The translations under genes were made by a program, and so were the position numbers. From contig NZ_BNBO01000003.1 of NCBI RefSeq assembly GCF_014655955.1, forward strand, positions 253,321 to 317,320: 64,000 nucleotides of DNA, in the 5' to 3' direction. Under the pieces are notes generated by a model, which did not search any database, was not told the DNA's origin, and was given only the letters and a program-made list of their open reading frames with translations. Positions within the stretch are counted from its first letter, which is position 1; every line of letters begins with the position of its first letter. The stretch is from Kitasatospora indigofera (GTDB lineage Bacteria; Actinomycetota; Actinomycetes; Streptomycetales; Streptomycetaceae). Below are positions 35,332-43,298 of this stretch, in pieces.

Positions 35332-36669
35332 ATGGCAGGGGCAGGCAGCCGGGTCTTCATCTCCCACCTCGCGGGCGTGGCGGTCTTCGACCCCAACGCC
35401 GACCAGGTCGGCAGGGTCCGGGACGTGGTGGTCTCGCTGCGGATCGGCGGACGGCCGCCCCGGGTCCTCGGACTGGTCGTGGAGGTGGTCGGCCGGCGCC
35501 GGATCTTCCTGCCGATGACCCGGATCACCAGCCTGGAGTCCGGCCAGGTGCTCACCACCGGCGTGATCAACATGCGCCGCTTCGAACAGCGCCCCTCCGA
35601 GACCCTCGTCCTCGCCGAACTGCTGGACCGCCGCGTGGTGCGCACCAGGACGCAGGAGGAGGTCACCGTCCTGGACGTGGCGATGGTGCAGACCCGGGTC
35701 CGCGAGTGGGAGATCAGCAAGGTCTTCGTCCAGGTCGGCCGGCCGAGCCGGCTGCGCAAGGCCAAGGGCGAGACCCTCACCCTGGACTGGCACGACGTCA
35801 CCGGCTTCTCGCTCGCCGAGGAGGACCAGGGCGCCGCCAACCTGCTCGCCACCTTCGACCAGCTCCGCCCGGCCGACCTCGCCAACGTGATGCACCACCT
35901 GTCCGCCAAGCGCCGCGCCGAGGTGGCCGCCGCGCTCGACGACGAGCGGCTGGCCGACGTCCTGGAGGAGCTCCCGGAGGACGACCAGGTCGAGATCATC
36001 GGCAAGCTGAAGGACGAGCGGGCCGCCGACGTGCTGGAGGCGATGGACCCGGACGACGCCGCCGACCTGCTGTCCGAGCTGCCCGGCGAGGAGGCCGAGC
36101 GGCTGCTCCAGCTGATGGAGCCGGACGAGGCCGCCCCGGTGCGCCGGCTGCTGACGTACGAGGAGAACACCGCCGGCGGTCTGATGACCACCGAGCCGAT
36201 CGTGCTGGAGCCGGACGCCACCGTCGCCGAGGCCCTCGCGCTGGTGCGGATCGCCGACAACAAGCCGGCCCTGGCCGCGCAGGTCTTCGTCTGCCGGGCG
36301 CCGAGCGAGACCCCGACCGGCAAGTACCTGGGCACCGTGCACTTCCAGCGGCTGCTCCGCGAGCCCCCGTACACCCTGGTCGGCTCGCTGGTGGACGACG
36401 ACCTGGACCCGCTGCCGCCGGACACGCCGCTGTCCCTCATCACCAGCTACCTGGCGACGTACAACATGGTCGCCGCCCCGGTGGTCGACGAGTCGGACCA
36501 CCTGCTGGGCGCGGTCACCGTCGACGACGTGCTGGACCACCTGCTGCCGGACGACTGGCGCGACGCCGCCCTGCACACCCCCGACGACGACGGGACGTAC
36601 GGCGGCGCCCACGTCGACGGGACGTACGGCGGCCGGGACCACGAGAGGCAGGCCACCGGTGGACGCTGA
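35332..36669 (+). CDS. PRC-barrel/MgtE_N/CBS protein without channel domain
   Basis: The 445-residue protein combines an N-terminal PRC-barrel-like domain (FISHLAGVAVFD, about 5-80), an MgtE N-terminal superhelical domain (about 165-275, with repeated LADVLEELPEDDQ, DVLEAMDPDDAADLLSELP) and two CBS domains (AGGLMTTEPIVLEPDATVAE; YNMVAAPVVDESDHLLGAVT). The five-helix MgtE channel is absent, so it is a soluble Mg2+/nucleotide-sensing module rather than a transporter. The C-terminus has two GTYGG repeats. Its stop overlaps the DUF1003 gene by 11 bases, indicating coupling. Confidence 0.88.
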   Translation: MAGAGSRVFISHLAGVAVFDPNADQVGRVRDVVVSLRIGGRPPRVLGLVVEVVGRRRIFLPMTRITSLESGQVLTTGVINMRRFEQRPSETLVLAELLDRRVVRTRTQEEVTVLDVAMVQTRVREWEISKVFVQVGRPSRLRKAKGETLTLDWHDVTGFSLAEEDQGAANLLATFDQLRPADLANVMHHLSAKRRAEVAAALDDERLADVLEELPEDDQVEIIGKLKDERAADVLEAMDPDDAADLLSELPGEEAERLLQLMEPDEAAPVRRLLTYEENTAGGLMTTEPIVLEPDATVAEALALVRIADNKPALAAQVFVCRAPSETPTGKYLGTVHFQRLLREPPYTLVGSLVDDDLDPLPPDTPLSLITSYLATYNMVAAPVVDESDHLLGAVTVDDVLDHLLPDDWRDAALHTPDDDGTYGGAHVDGTYGGRDHERQATGGR

Positions 36670-37294
36670 CCGCAAGGGCCGACGGGAGGACACACCGCGC
36701 CAGCGCCTCCAGGGCGAGCTCCGGCACCTGCGCCAGCTGCGCGAGAAGCGCGCCCGGGAAGGCAGCCGGATGCAGCGCACCGAGAGCGGCAGCAGCGGCA
36801 CCACGGCACGCAGCCGGCTGGACCAGCCGCGGACCGCCCGGCCCGGCCTGATCACCCTGCCCGCGTACGACCCGGAGGCGTTCGGCAAGCTCTCCGAGCG
36901 GATCGCGCGCTTCCTCGGCACCGGCCGGTTCATCGTCTGGATGACGGTGGTGGTCATCGTCTGGGTCGGCTGGAACACGGTGGGGCCGGTCGCCTGGCGC
37001 TTCGACGACTACCCGTTCATCTTCCTCACCCTGATGCTCTCGCTGCAGGCCTCCTACGCGGCGCCGCTGATCCTGCTGGCGCAGAACCGCCAGGACGACC
37101 GCGACCGCGTCAACATGGAGCAGGACCGGGCCCGCAGCGAGCGCAACATCGCCGACACCGAGTACCTCACCCGCGAGGTGGCTGCCCTGCGCCAGGGCCT
37201 CGGCGAGGTCGCCACCCGCGACTTCATCCGCTCCGAGCTGCAGTCGCTGCTCAAGGAGATCGACGAGCGCCGGGAGCCCTCCGAACTGCTGTGA
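36659..37294 (+). CDS. DUF1003 membrane protein
   Basis: The 211-residue protein has a basic N-terminus (~75 residues), two transmembrane helices around residues 95-150 (FIVWMTVVVIVWVGWNT; PFIFLTLMLSLQASYAAP, then LILLAQNRQDDRDR) diagnostic of DUF1003, and a C-terminal coiled-coil-like helix. GTG start inside the end of the preceding gene. DUF1003 is uncharacterised; association with MgtE_N/CBS proteins suggests a magnesium-related role. Confidence 0.9.
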   Translation: MDADRKGRREDTPRQRLQGELRHLRQLREKRAREGSRMQRTESGSSGTTARSRLDQPRTARPGLITLPAYDPEAFGKLSERIARFLGTGRFIVWMTVVVIVWVGWNTVGPVAWRFDDYPFIFLTLMLSLQASYAAPLILLAQNRQDDRDRVNMEQDRARSERNIADTEYLTREVAALRQGLGEVATRDFIRSELQSLLKEIDERREPSELL

Positions 37295-37351
37295 CCGGTG
37301 GCACGCCACCGACGAGTCGGGCGCCGCCGCGGCGCGCCGTACCATCAAGGC

Positions 37352-38512
37352 ATGGCCAACGAGACAGAGGTTGCGGCCGGCGTCACGGACGAGTCCGTAC
37401 GGGCGGCGCTGGCAACCGTGAACGACCCGGAGATCAACCGACCGATCACCGAGATCGGCATGGTGAAATCGGTCGAGATCGCCGAGGACGGCGCGGTCCG
37501 CGTCGCGGTCTACCTGACCGTCTCCGGCTGTCCGATGCGCGAGACCATCACCACCCGGGTGACCGAGGCGGTCGCCGCCGTGCCCGGCGTCACCGCGGTC
37601 GAGGTCGAACTCGACGTGATGAGCGACGAGCAGCGCAAGGAGCTCTCCACCCTGCTGCGGGGCGGCGCCCCCGAGCGGGAGATCCCGTTCGCCAAGCCGG
37701 GCACCCTGACCCGGGTGTACGCGGTCGCGTCCGGCAAGGGCGGCGTCGGCAAGTCCTCGGTGACGGTCAACCTGGCCGCCGCGATGGCCGCCGACGGCCT
37801 CAAGGTCGCGGTGGTCGACGCCGACATCTACGGCCACAGCGTGCCGCGGATGCTGGGTGTCGAGGGCCGTCCCACCCAGGTCCAGGACATGATCATGCCG
37901 CCGTCCTCGCACGGCGTGAAGGTGATCTCGATCGGCATGTTCACCCCGGGCAACGCCCCGGTCGTCTGGCGCGGCCCGATGCTGCACCGCGCGCTCCAGC
38001 AGTTCCTGGCCGACGTGTACTGGGGCGACCTGGACGTCCTGCTGCTCGACCTGCCGCCGGGCACCGGCGACATCGCGATCTCGGTGGCCCAGCTGGTGCC
38101 GAACGCCGAGATCCTGATCGTCACCACCCCGCAGATGGCCGCCGCCGAGGTCGCCGAGCGGGCCGGCACCATCGCGCTGCAGACCCACCAGAAGATCGTC
38201 GGCGTGATCGAGAACATGTCCGGCATGCCGTGCCCGCACTGCGACGAGATGATCGACGTCTTCGGCACCGGCGGCGGCCAGACCGTCGCCGACGCGCTGA
38301 CCCGCTCGGTCGGCGCGACCGTCCCCGTCCTCGGCTCGATCCCGATCGACGTCCGCCTGCGCGAGGGCGGCGACGACGGCACCCCGGTCGTCCTCGCGGC
38401 CCCCGACTCCCCGGCCGGCGCCGCCCTGCGCTCCGTCGCCGGCAAGCTGGGCGGCCGCCAGCGCGGCCTGTCCGGGCTCTCGCTGGGGCTCACGCCGAAG
38501 AACAAGTTCTGA
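37352..38512 (+). CDS. apbC: Mrp/ApbC iron-sulfur carrier ATPase
   Basis: ATG 37352 begins MANETEVAAGVT. The 386-residue protein has an N-terminal MIP18/DUF59 domain (about 12-90) and a deviant-Walker P-loop ATPase (ASGKGGVGKSSVTVNLA) with the conserved PCPHC that bridges an Fe-S cluster between subunits. Mrp delivers Fe-S clusters to apoproteins. Its last four codons and stop codon form the 13-bp attachment core of the integrated element, so the gene itself is intact, but its original terminator now lies 10 kb away. Confidence 0.95.
   Translation: MANETEVAAGVTDESVRAALATVNDPEINRPITEIGMVKSVEIAEDGAVRVAVYLTVSGCPMRETITTRVTEAVAAVPGVTAVEVELDVMSDEQRKELSTLLRGGAPEREIPFAKPGTLTRVYAVASGKGGVGKSSVTVNLAAAMAADGLKVAVVDADIYGHSVPRMLGVEGRPTQVQDMIMPPSSHGVKVISIGMFTPGNAPVVWRGPMLHRALQQFLADVYWGDLDVLLLDLPPGTGDIAISVAQLVPNAEILIVTTPQMAAAEVAERAGTIALQTHQKIVGVIENMSGMPCPHCDEMIDVFGTGGGQTVADALTRSVGATVPVLGSIPIDVRLREGGDDGTPVVLAAPDSPAGAALRSVAGKLGGRQRGLSGLSLGLTPKNKF
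38500..38512. repeat. Left attachment core
   Basis: GAACAAGTTCTGA, covering the last codons and the TGA of mrp. The same 13 bases recur at 48638. GGCTGGTCAG follows at 38523-38532 and an identical copy precedes the right core, suggesting integrase arm sites. Confidence 0.8.
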
Positions 38513-38520
38513 TCGGGTAG

Positions 38521-38566
38521 CGGGCTGGTCAGCGGCGGGGTACTCCCCGACTCGCTGACCAGCCCG
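38521..38566 (+). terminator. Element-derived terminator after mrp
   Basis: A perfect 14-bp stem CGGGCTGGTCAGCG / CGCTGACCAGCCCG with an inner GGGG-TACT-CCCC hairpin directly follows the left attachment core. It supplies a new terminator to mrp and might double as an integrase arm site because it contains GGCTGGTCAG in both orientations. Confidence 0.75.
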
Positions 38567-38624
38567 TTCGCTGTCGCTGGTTGTCGACGTTGGTCGACCC
38601 TGGTAGACCTCGCACGGCCCAGAC

Positions 38625-38654
38625 ACGGCCCCGGGACTCACCGCCCGGGGCCGT
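38625..38654 (-). terminator. Hairpin terminator of 626-residue cargo gene
   Basis: An 11-bp stem ACGGCCCCGGG / CCCGGGGCCGT with an eight-base loop lies downstream of the cargo gene stop codon. Between it and the attL terminator is a short GTCGAC-containing repeat region (38,580-38,610). Confidence 0.6.
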
Positions 38655-38758
38655 CTGTGTTGCCATCCCGCGAGAACGTATTTGGAAGAACGGGACGCTC
38701 GCCCGCGTAGAGGCCGACTACCCTTTGCGGCTAGCTACCAATAGGCGCCGCGAAACGA

Positions 38759-40639
38759 TCATTCAATAATTGATTGATCGCTACCAGGAAATGCGGCCTT
38801 CATTACCCTAGAGAATGGCTTCTTCCAGAGCGCCTCCATGCGCCTCGGCCTCTCAAACCTGAGTCCACATTCAACCAGTACGAAGTCTCGAATTGACATT
38901 CGGGAAAGATTTGCCTGCGGCTTATCATGCAGGATCCGATTGAACGTTGACTTGCCGCTTTCTTCGAGCGACTCAATCAACTCCAGATCTACGGTATCTA
39001 CGATCTGGAGAGGCGCGACATCACCGGCCTGCAGCACTCCCTCATTGCGAAGAGCATCCTCAACCATGAGACTTGTAACCGGGCTTACTGGAAACCCTTC
39101 ACTCGCCACAACCACCGGATAATACCGACGGCCAGGCGCCGCAGGGTAACCAGTGAGCCTGCTCTCATCAGCTCGAAGGCAGTTGATCGTAGATTGGATC
39201 TGATGGGCTTTCTTAACCGCAAGAGCATCCAAATCCTTTTTTACATCTTCGGCAGATGTCCCAGCGACAGACCCTCGCATAAGCTGCCTGGTCGAAACAT
39301 CAAGGACCACCCACGAATCGCCATAGTCAATAACGGCATCGACTACTTTGATGTCCGCACCATATGCAGCCCGGAGTTCATCCTCGGTATAGATGCGCTT
39401 CCCCAGATGATCAGGCGCGATGGATGCCACAACTTCCAGCGCATACATTTCACTGATTCGGCCAGCATAGTCCCTGAATTGCCCACGCCGCTTGCCAGAA
39501 AGGCGAGACTGGACATCAAAGAAAGGAAGCCATCCAAAAATTCTATTAATCAAAAGCTTGGGGTCGATGACGGCGATCGCATCGTCTGCCCAAATAACCG
39601 GATACTGCTCAAACGGACCGATCGACCATGCAAACCCTCCGCCGAGACCTTGATGATCTTTAGCGATTTCGACCTTCATCTGCGGGAGACTGCATGAGAT
39701 AACCCCGAGAGCCGCAAGGGCCCGCTCCTTTGGGATTCCTAGGCCGCCAAAAAACGATTCCTGGAAAAATGGCTCAAAACTTGCCTGCAGAGTGGCATAG
39801 AGCGCAATTACAACCACCTCAAGCTCATCAAAGGTGACGCTTGTCGAGCTATGGAAAAGATCTTCCATCGACCCCAGAGTGGGATGCGGATTTTCGGAAG
39901 AGAGCTCCCTCCACCGCCGAGTAAACCGCCCCATGGAGGAGGCAATGTCCTGAGGATGATTGAAGTGCTGATTGCTAATCAACTCTCGCGCCAGGTGACC
40001 GGGGATTCCATCCGAGTGAACGGATCCCTCGGCGTCCTCGCCAAATCCGCTTGCCATGTGATCGCCTACTCCGAGGGGGAGCAGGCCAAGGATTTCCTTC
40101 GGGAGTTCTTCACCGTCAGCTGGACAGAAGAGGATCGCAAGCTTGCAAAGCACGTGAAGAAGCTGCGGAACAACAACGACGCGGCCATTCTGAAGGAGCG
40201 AACCAGCTAGGACCTTTCGGTCTCCGTGGAAGAATTCTTCAATGTATGCACGGTCAAGCTCAAGCCGACTCCCCGAGGAAAGGGTGCATCGCGCCAGCCA
40301 GTGCGCCGTAAACTTAAGCACTTGACCGAGGTTAGCTGACTTCAAAGTTGCAAAAATCGCCGAGACGTCAGAACGCTCACCCGTGATCTCGCCGTGAGTA
40401 ATGTAGGTGGCCACGAGGTCGATCGGGGCGGGTCCAGGTGCTACTGATTCTGGAACAATGAGACCCGAAGGGCGCCGCAAATACCTATGCCCCAGCACCT
40501 CGACTGCGGTTCCAGAGAAGATGGCTTTATTCGTGGCGGATATTGCGAGGTACGGGCCACCGGTAGCCGCGGCAGGATCGCCAGCGACGAGCCTTTTTAG
40601 ACGCTCCGCTTCCTTAGCCATGTCATTGTGCGCCGTCAT
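38759..40639 (-). CDS. Unknown cargo protein, possible nuclease-like core
   Basis: I do not recognise this 626-residue protein. Base composition is visibly lower (near half G+C) than every neighbour, a clear sign of recent acquisition. Start ATG 40639 follows AAGGGGTGAG. The N-terminal half is helical, with a hydrophobic stretch LLHVLCKLAILFCPADGEEL (161-180). Residues 430-451 (KVVDAVIDYGDSWVVLDVST and RQ) resemble the core of PD-(D/E)XK nucleases (D434 or D438, then D447-x-S), but the lysine is missing, followed by a helix KKAHQIQSTINCLR. Residues 506-560 (YYPVVVASEGFPVSP, PLQIVDTVDLELIESL) resemble the C-terminal part of large uncharacterised nuclease-fold proteins. No signal peptide. A defence or element-maintenance role is a hypothesis from context. 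Confidence 0.75.
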   Translation of the reverse strand: MTAHNDMAKEAERLKRLVAGDPAAATGGPYLAISATNKAIFSGTAVEVLGHRYLRRPSGLIVPESVAPGPAPIDLVATYITHGEITGERSDVSAIFATLKSANLGQVLKFTAHWLARCTLSSGSRLELDRAYIEEFFHGDRKVLAGSLLQNGRVVVVPQLLHVLCKLAILFCPADGEELPKEILGLLPLGVGDHMASGFGEDAEGSVHSDGIPGHLARELISNQHFNHPQDIASSMGRFTRRWRELSSENPHPTLGSMEDLFHSSTSVTFDELEVVVIALYATLQASFEPFFQESFFGGLGIPKERALAALGVISCSLPQMKVEIAKDHQGLGGGFAWSIGPFEQYPVIWADDAIAVIDPKLLINRIFGWLPFFDVQSRLSGKRRGQFRDYAGRISEMYALEVVASIAPDHLGKRIYTEDELRAAYGADIKVVDAVIDYGDSWVVLDVSTRQLMRGSVAGTSAEDVKKDLDALAVKKAHQIQSTINCLRADESRLTGYPAAPGRRYYPVVVASEGFPVSPVTSLMVEDALRNEGVLQAGDVAPLQIVDTVDLELIESLEESGKSTFNRILHDKPQANLSRMSIRDFVLVECGLRFERPRRMEALWKKPFSRVMKAAFPGSDQSIIE

Positions 40640-41065
40640 AGCTCACCCCTTCCGCTCTTCTCGCGAGAGTAGACCACCCCGTAGCCGAGAGTCACCAGGT
40701 TTCCGGAAGCAGGCGCTCCGGGGTGGTGGAGCCTTTTGGCTGGCGCCCTGTCTGGTCTGGGGCCGAGCATGATCGGGGGGCCTAAGCAGTTGCGACTCGA
40801 TCGGGACTTCTAAGCCTGACCGCAATGGCCGAGTGCCCCCGGTCTTGCTCGTGCGGGTCCCGGTCCTGGTAGGTGAGCCGCCCCGCCCTCAGTCCCGGCG
40901 GGCTCTGGGCTTTGCGCTCTTCTGCCATCCAGCCGCCAGCCTGGCCTGGGCGCCGCCGAAGCGGGGCAAAGGCAGGAGTGTCAAAGAGCGGCCAGGGCCG
41001 CACGATGGTGCCCTGCACTCCCCTTGATCAAGTAGCGAAACTCATGACAGCCCTGGCCATCCGGT
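40640..41065. other. Intergenic region between the two cargo genes
   Basis: These 426 bases contain only short frames on both strands without ribosome sites; none is accepted. The end at 40,640-40,700 should hold the promoter of the low-GC cargo gene on the minus strand. GC is intermediate. No long repeat was seen. Confidence 0.4.
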
Positions 41066-42583
41066 CTAGCGATCCGTTGGCTTGCTGTCGTAGCTCCAGT
41101 TCCGACCTGTACCGCGATACTCAGAGACGGGGATGGGTTCGACGCCGGGGCGCATGCGCGCGGTGTAGAGAGCCCCCTCCAAGTGGTCAATCTCATGTGC
41201 GACAAGGCGAGCCACGGCATCCTCAAAGATGGTGATTCGGCGCTCGCCACCGATGTCCTGATGTTCGACAGTGATGGCCCGCGGGCGCGGCACCATGCCG
41301 CGGACGTCGAAGAAGCTCCAGCACCCCTCGTAGTGCTCGTCCGTCTCAGCGGACTCCTCGATCACCTGGGGGTTCAGCAAGGTCAGCGTTTCGCCGGCAG
41401 CGGTGCGCACGATGGCAGCGGCGCGGTCGATCCCAATCTGGGGAGCGGCCACGCCCATCCCCTTGCTGAAGTTGTGGATGCCCGCTGCCCGCTCGGCGGC
41501 CGCGTTGAGCTCTGCAACGACCCTCCTCACGTCCTCTGCTTCCGCCGGAAGGTCGAACGCGCGGGCTCGCCCTGTAAGGATCGGGTCACCGGCCTGGACC
41601 ACTCCGATCGATCGCATCTTCTCGCTGGCAGTGTTGGCGGACACGGGCGCAGTCTCCTCAGGGTTGGGCCGGGCCCGGAACTTCCACTCCAGGCGATAGC
41701 GAGCGTGCAATGGCGGGTCGTCGGTCGTCCACGAGAAGACCTGTCGGTCCTCGGTGGGAGCCTTGTGGATCGCTGTTCGGAACGGGAAGGCGGCGGCGGT
41801 CATGGTCGTCTCAGTGCCCCACACAGCGGGGTCCAGCTCGGCGGGGAAGTTGAGCCGGACGCTCAGGCGCTCCGTAGGCAGCCGCACGGCGCGCTGAAAC
41901 CAGGTACCCCACTTGTCGTCGCTGACGGTGTAGGAGTACTCGATCCAGGTGCTCTCTCCCGGGTAGAGCGGGTAGCGGCCGTAGCTGTTCTCGAACAGCA
42001 GCCAGAGTTCCTTGAAAGCATCCCGGTCGTGTTGGACTCGCCAGCCAACCGGCTCATTGCCCACCCGCGCGCTGAGGTCGATCTCCTCCCAGGTGAGCGG
42101 GTTTTCCCGGTAGAGGCGGTTCGAGCGCTCGGGGCTACCTGGGTAGCGGTCGACCGAGATGCGGATCAAGTATCGGGCGATTGGGTCCGGACTCGCGTTG
42201 TAGAGCAGGCGTCGCTGGGTGGCACGGTAAGTGCGGCCGTCGTAGTACAGCTCGGCATCGTCGTGCTTCACGATGACGCTCGTGGCTTGGTTGTCACCTG
42301 CCACAGCATCCGGATCCGCAGGATGAAGGCCCGCCGCTTCGAGCCGGGCGGGTTGCTCAATCTCCCTGAATGCTCGACGGAGCGCTCCGCCAGCGTGCAG
42401 CACCCGGTCAGCCTGCTCGGCGAAGGGGGCGGACGGCTTCTGGTGACCGCTCTCCACCTTCGAGACGTAGGACGGCGTGTAGCCGACCGCCTTGGCCAAC
42501 GCTGACTGTGACAGGCCCCGTACGTCCCTCCAGCGCTTCAACTCTGCGATGAATGGCTCTGCTCCCGGCGTCTCGCTTGGCAT
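41066..42583 (-). CDS. HTH (XRE)-peptide deformylase fusion
   Basis: The 505-residue protein has an XRE-type HTH at residues 10-60 (LSQSALAKAVGYTPSYVSKV), a beta-rich middle region (about 100-305, strands such as RYLIRISVDRYPG, STWIEYSYTVSD) of unknown fold, and a C-terminal peptide deformylase domain (about 325-475). All three deformylase motifs are intact: GMGVAAPQ (375-382), EGCWS (419-423, metal ligand Cys421) and HEIDH (463-467). It could therefore remove N-formyl groups, or sense formylated peptides and control transcription. ATG 42583 follows GGGGGGACGAG. The tandem CCTGTGAGTGA sites just upstream may be its own operator. Confidence 0.88.
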   Translation of the reverse strand: MPSETPGAEPFIAELKRWRDVRGLSQSALAKAVGYTPSYVSKVESGHQKPSAPFAEQADRVLHAGGALRRAFREIEQPARLEAAGLHPADPDAVAGDNQATSVIVKHDDAELYYDGRTYRATQRRLLYNASPDPIARYLIRISVDRYPGSPERSNRLYRENPLTWEEIDLSARVGNEPVGWRVQHDRDAFKELWLLFENSYGRYPLYPGESTWIEYSYTVSDDKWGTWFQRAVRLPTERLSVRLNFPAELDPAVWGTETTMTAAAFPFRTAIHKAPTEDRQVFSWTTDDPPLHARYRLEWKFRARPNPEETAPVSANTASEKMRSIGVVQAGDPILTGRARAFDLPAEAEDVRRVVAELNAAAERAAGIHNFSKGMGVAAPQIGIDRAAAIVRTAAGETLTLLNPQVIEESAETDEHYEGCWSFFDVRGMVPRPRAITVEHQDIGGERRITIFEDAVARLVAHEIDHLEGALYTARMRPGVEPIPVSEYRGTGRNWSYDSKPTDR

Positions 42584-42605
42584 CTCGTCCCCCCTGAGAA
42601 CTGTG

Positions 42606-42627
42606 CCTGTGAGTGACCTGTGAGTGA
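42606..42627. repeat. Tandem CCTGTGAGTGA operator candidate
   Basis: Two perfect 11-bp copies lie 22 bases upstream of the HTH-deformylase gene, and a partial third (CCTGTAATCAC) follows at 42,639. Helical-turn spacing of exactly 11 bp suits cooperative binding of an XRE regulator. Confidence 0.45.
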
Positions 42628-42756
42628 TCGACTCTCAGCCTGTAATCACTGCCCTGGCATGGGCTTTGCTGACTCTGCCAGAAGGAAGCCACAGAGCTGA
42701 AAGGGAGTCACCATGCGAGCCGTGAAGCGTCGCTCCACCCCCTGGCACAGCTTCGG

Positions 42757-43125
42757 CTACCCCTCTCGACTGCCGAGCAGCGTCTCCAAAGCGTCCAGCC
42801 GCTCGGTCAGGGTCTCCACCTGCGACTCAAGCTCCTCGACCCGGCCGGCCAGTCCGCGGTTCGCGGGGATGCTGGCAGCTGCTGCGTCCTCGCCAGGCCG
42901 GCGGACGAACGTGCCGCGCCCTTGGGTCGAGTAGACCAAGCCTTCCTCCCGGAGCACCCGCACCCCGCTGGATGCCGTCATGACAGCCACGCCAAAGCGG
43001 TCGGCCAACTGCCTTGCAGATGGCAGCTTCTGGCCGGGCTGAAGTGCGCCGGAGCTGATCTCGTCACGGAGCGCGTCAGCGACCTGGACGTAGGGGGCGC
43101 GGTCGTCATCGCTGGAGACAGTCAT
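42757..43125 (-). CDS. GntR family regulator (KorSA-like)
   Basis: ATG 43125 gives a 122-residue short GntR protein: winged helix at about 8-75 (PYVQVADALRDEISSGALQP, KLPSARQLADRFGVAVMTAS, QGRGTFVRR) and a C-terminal coiled coil (VEELESQVETLTERLDALETLL) instead of a ligand-binding domain. This is the form found in AICEs, where KorSA-like proteins repress transfer and replication genes. It runs divergently from the HTH/PLD-like gene with operator-like repeats between. Confidence 0.9.
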   Translation of the reverse strand: MTVSSDDDRAPYVQVADALRDEISSGALQPGQKLPSARQLADRFGVAVMTASSGVRVLREEGLVYSTQGRGTFVRRPGEDAAAASIPANRGLAGRVEELESQVETLTERLDALETLLGSREG

Positions 43126-43150
43126 GCCGTTCAGCCTATCCGCTGCCACG

Positions 43151-43210
43151 ACCTAACACACCTAGGCCGATCCAGTTGACACGTTGATACACCTAGGTCA
43201 GCATAGGTGT
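43151..43210. promoter_or_regulatory. Divergent promoter with GntR-type operators
   Basis: ACACCTAGG occurs at 43158-43166 and 43189-43197, and the inverted form TAGGTGT at 43204-43210. A consensus -35 TTGACA lies at 43176-43181 and the -10 (about 43199-43204) is covered by the repeats, so binding would occlude RNA polymerase for the plus-strand genes and also cover the region before the GntR start. A further 11-bp inverted repeat GTGGAGCGGCG / CGCCGCTCCAC (43235-43275) lies in the leader. Confidence 0.6.
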
Positions 43211-43298
43211 CAGAAGGAAGCCCCACGGAAGTCTGTGGAGCGGCGCCTTTCCGCCAAGTCAGCACGCCGCTCCACGCCCCAATGAAGGGAGTTCCATC

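Noticed and set aside
38500..38512. tRNA gene as integration target
   Set aside because: No cloverleaf could be drawn at either repeat; the core is the end of the mrp coding sequence.
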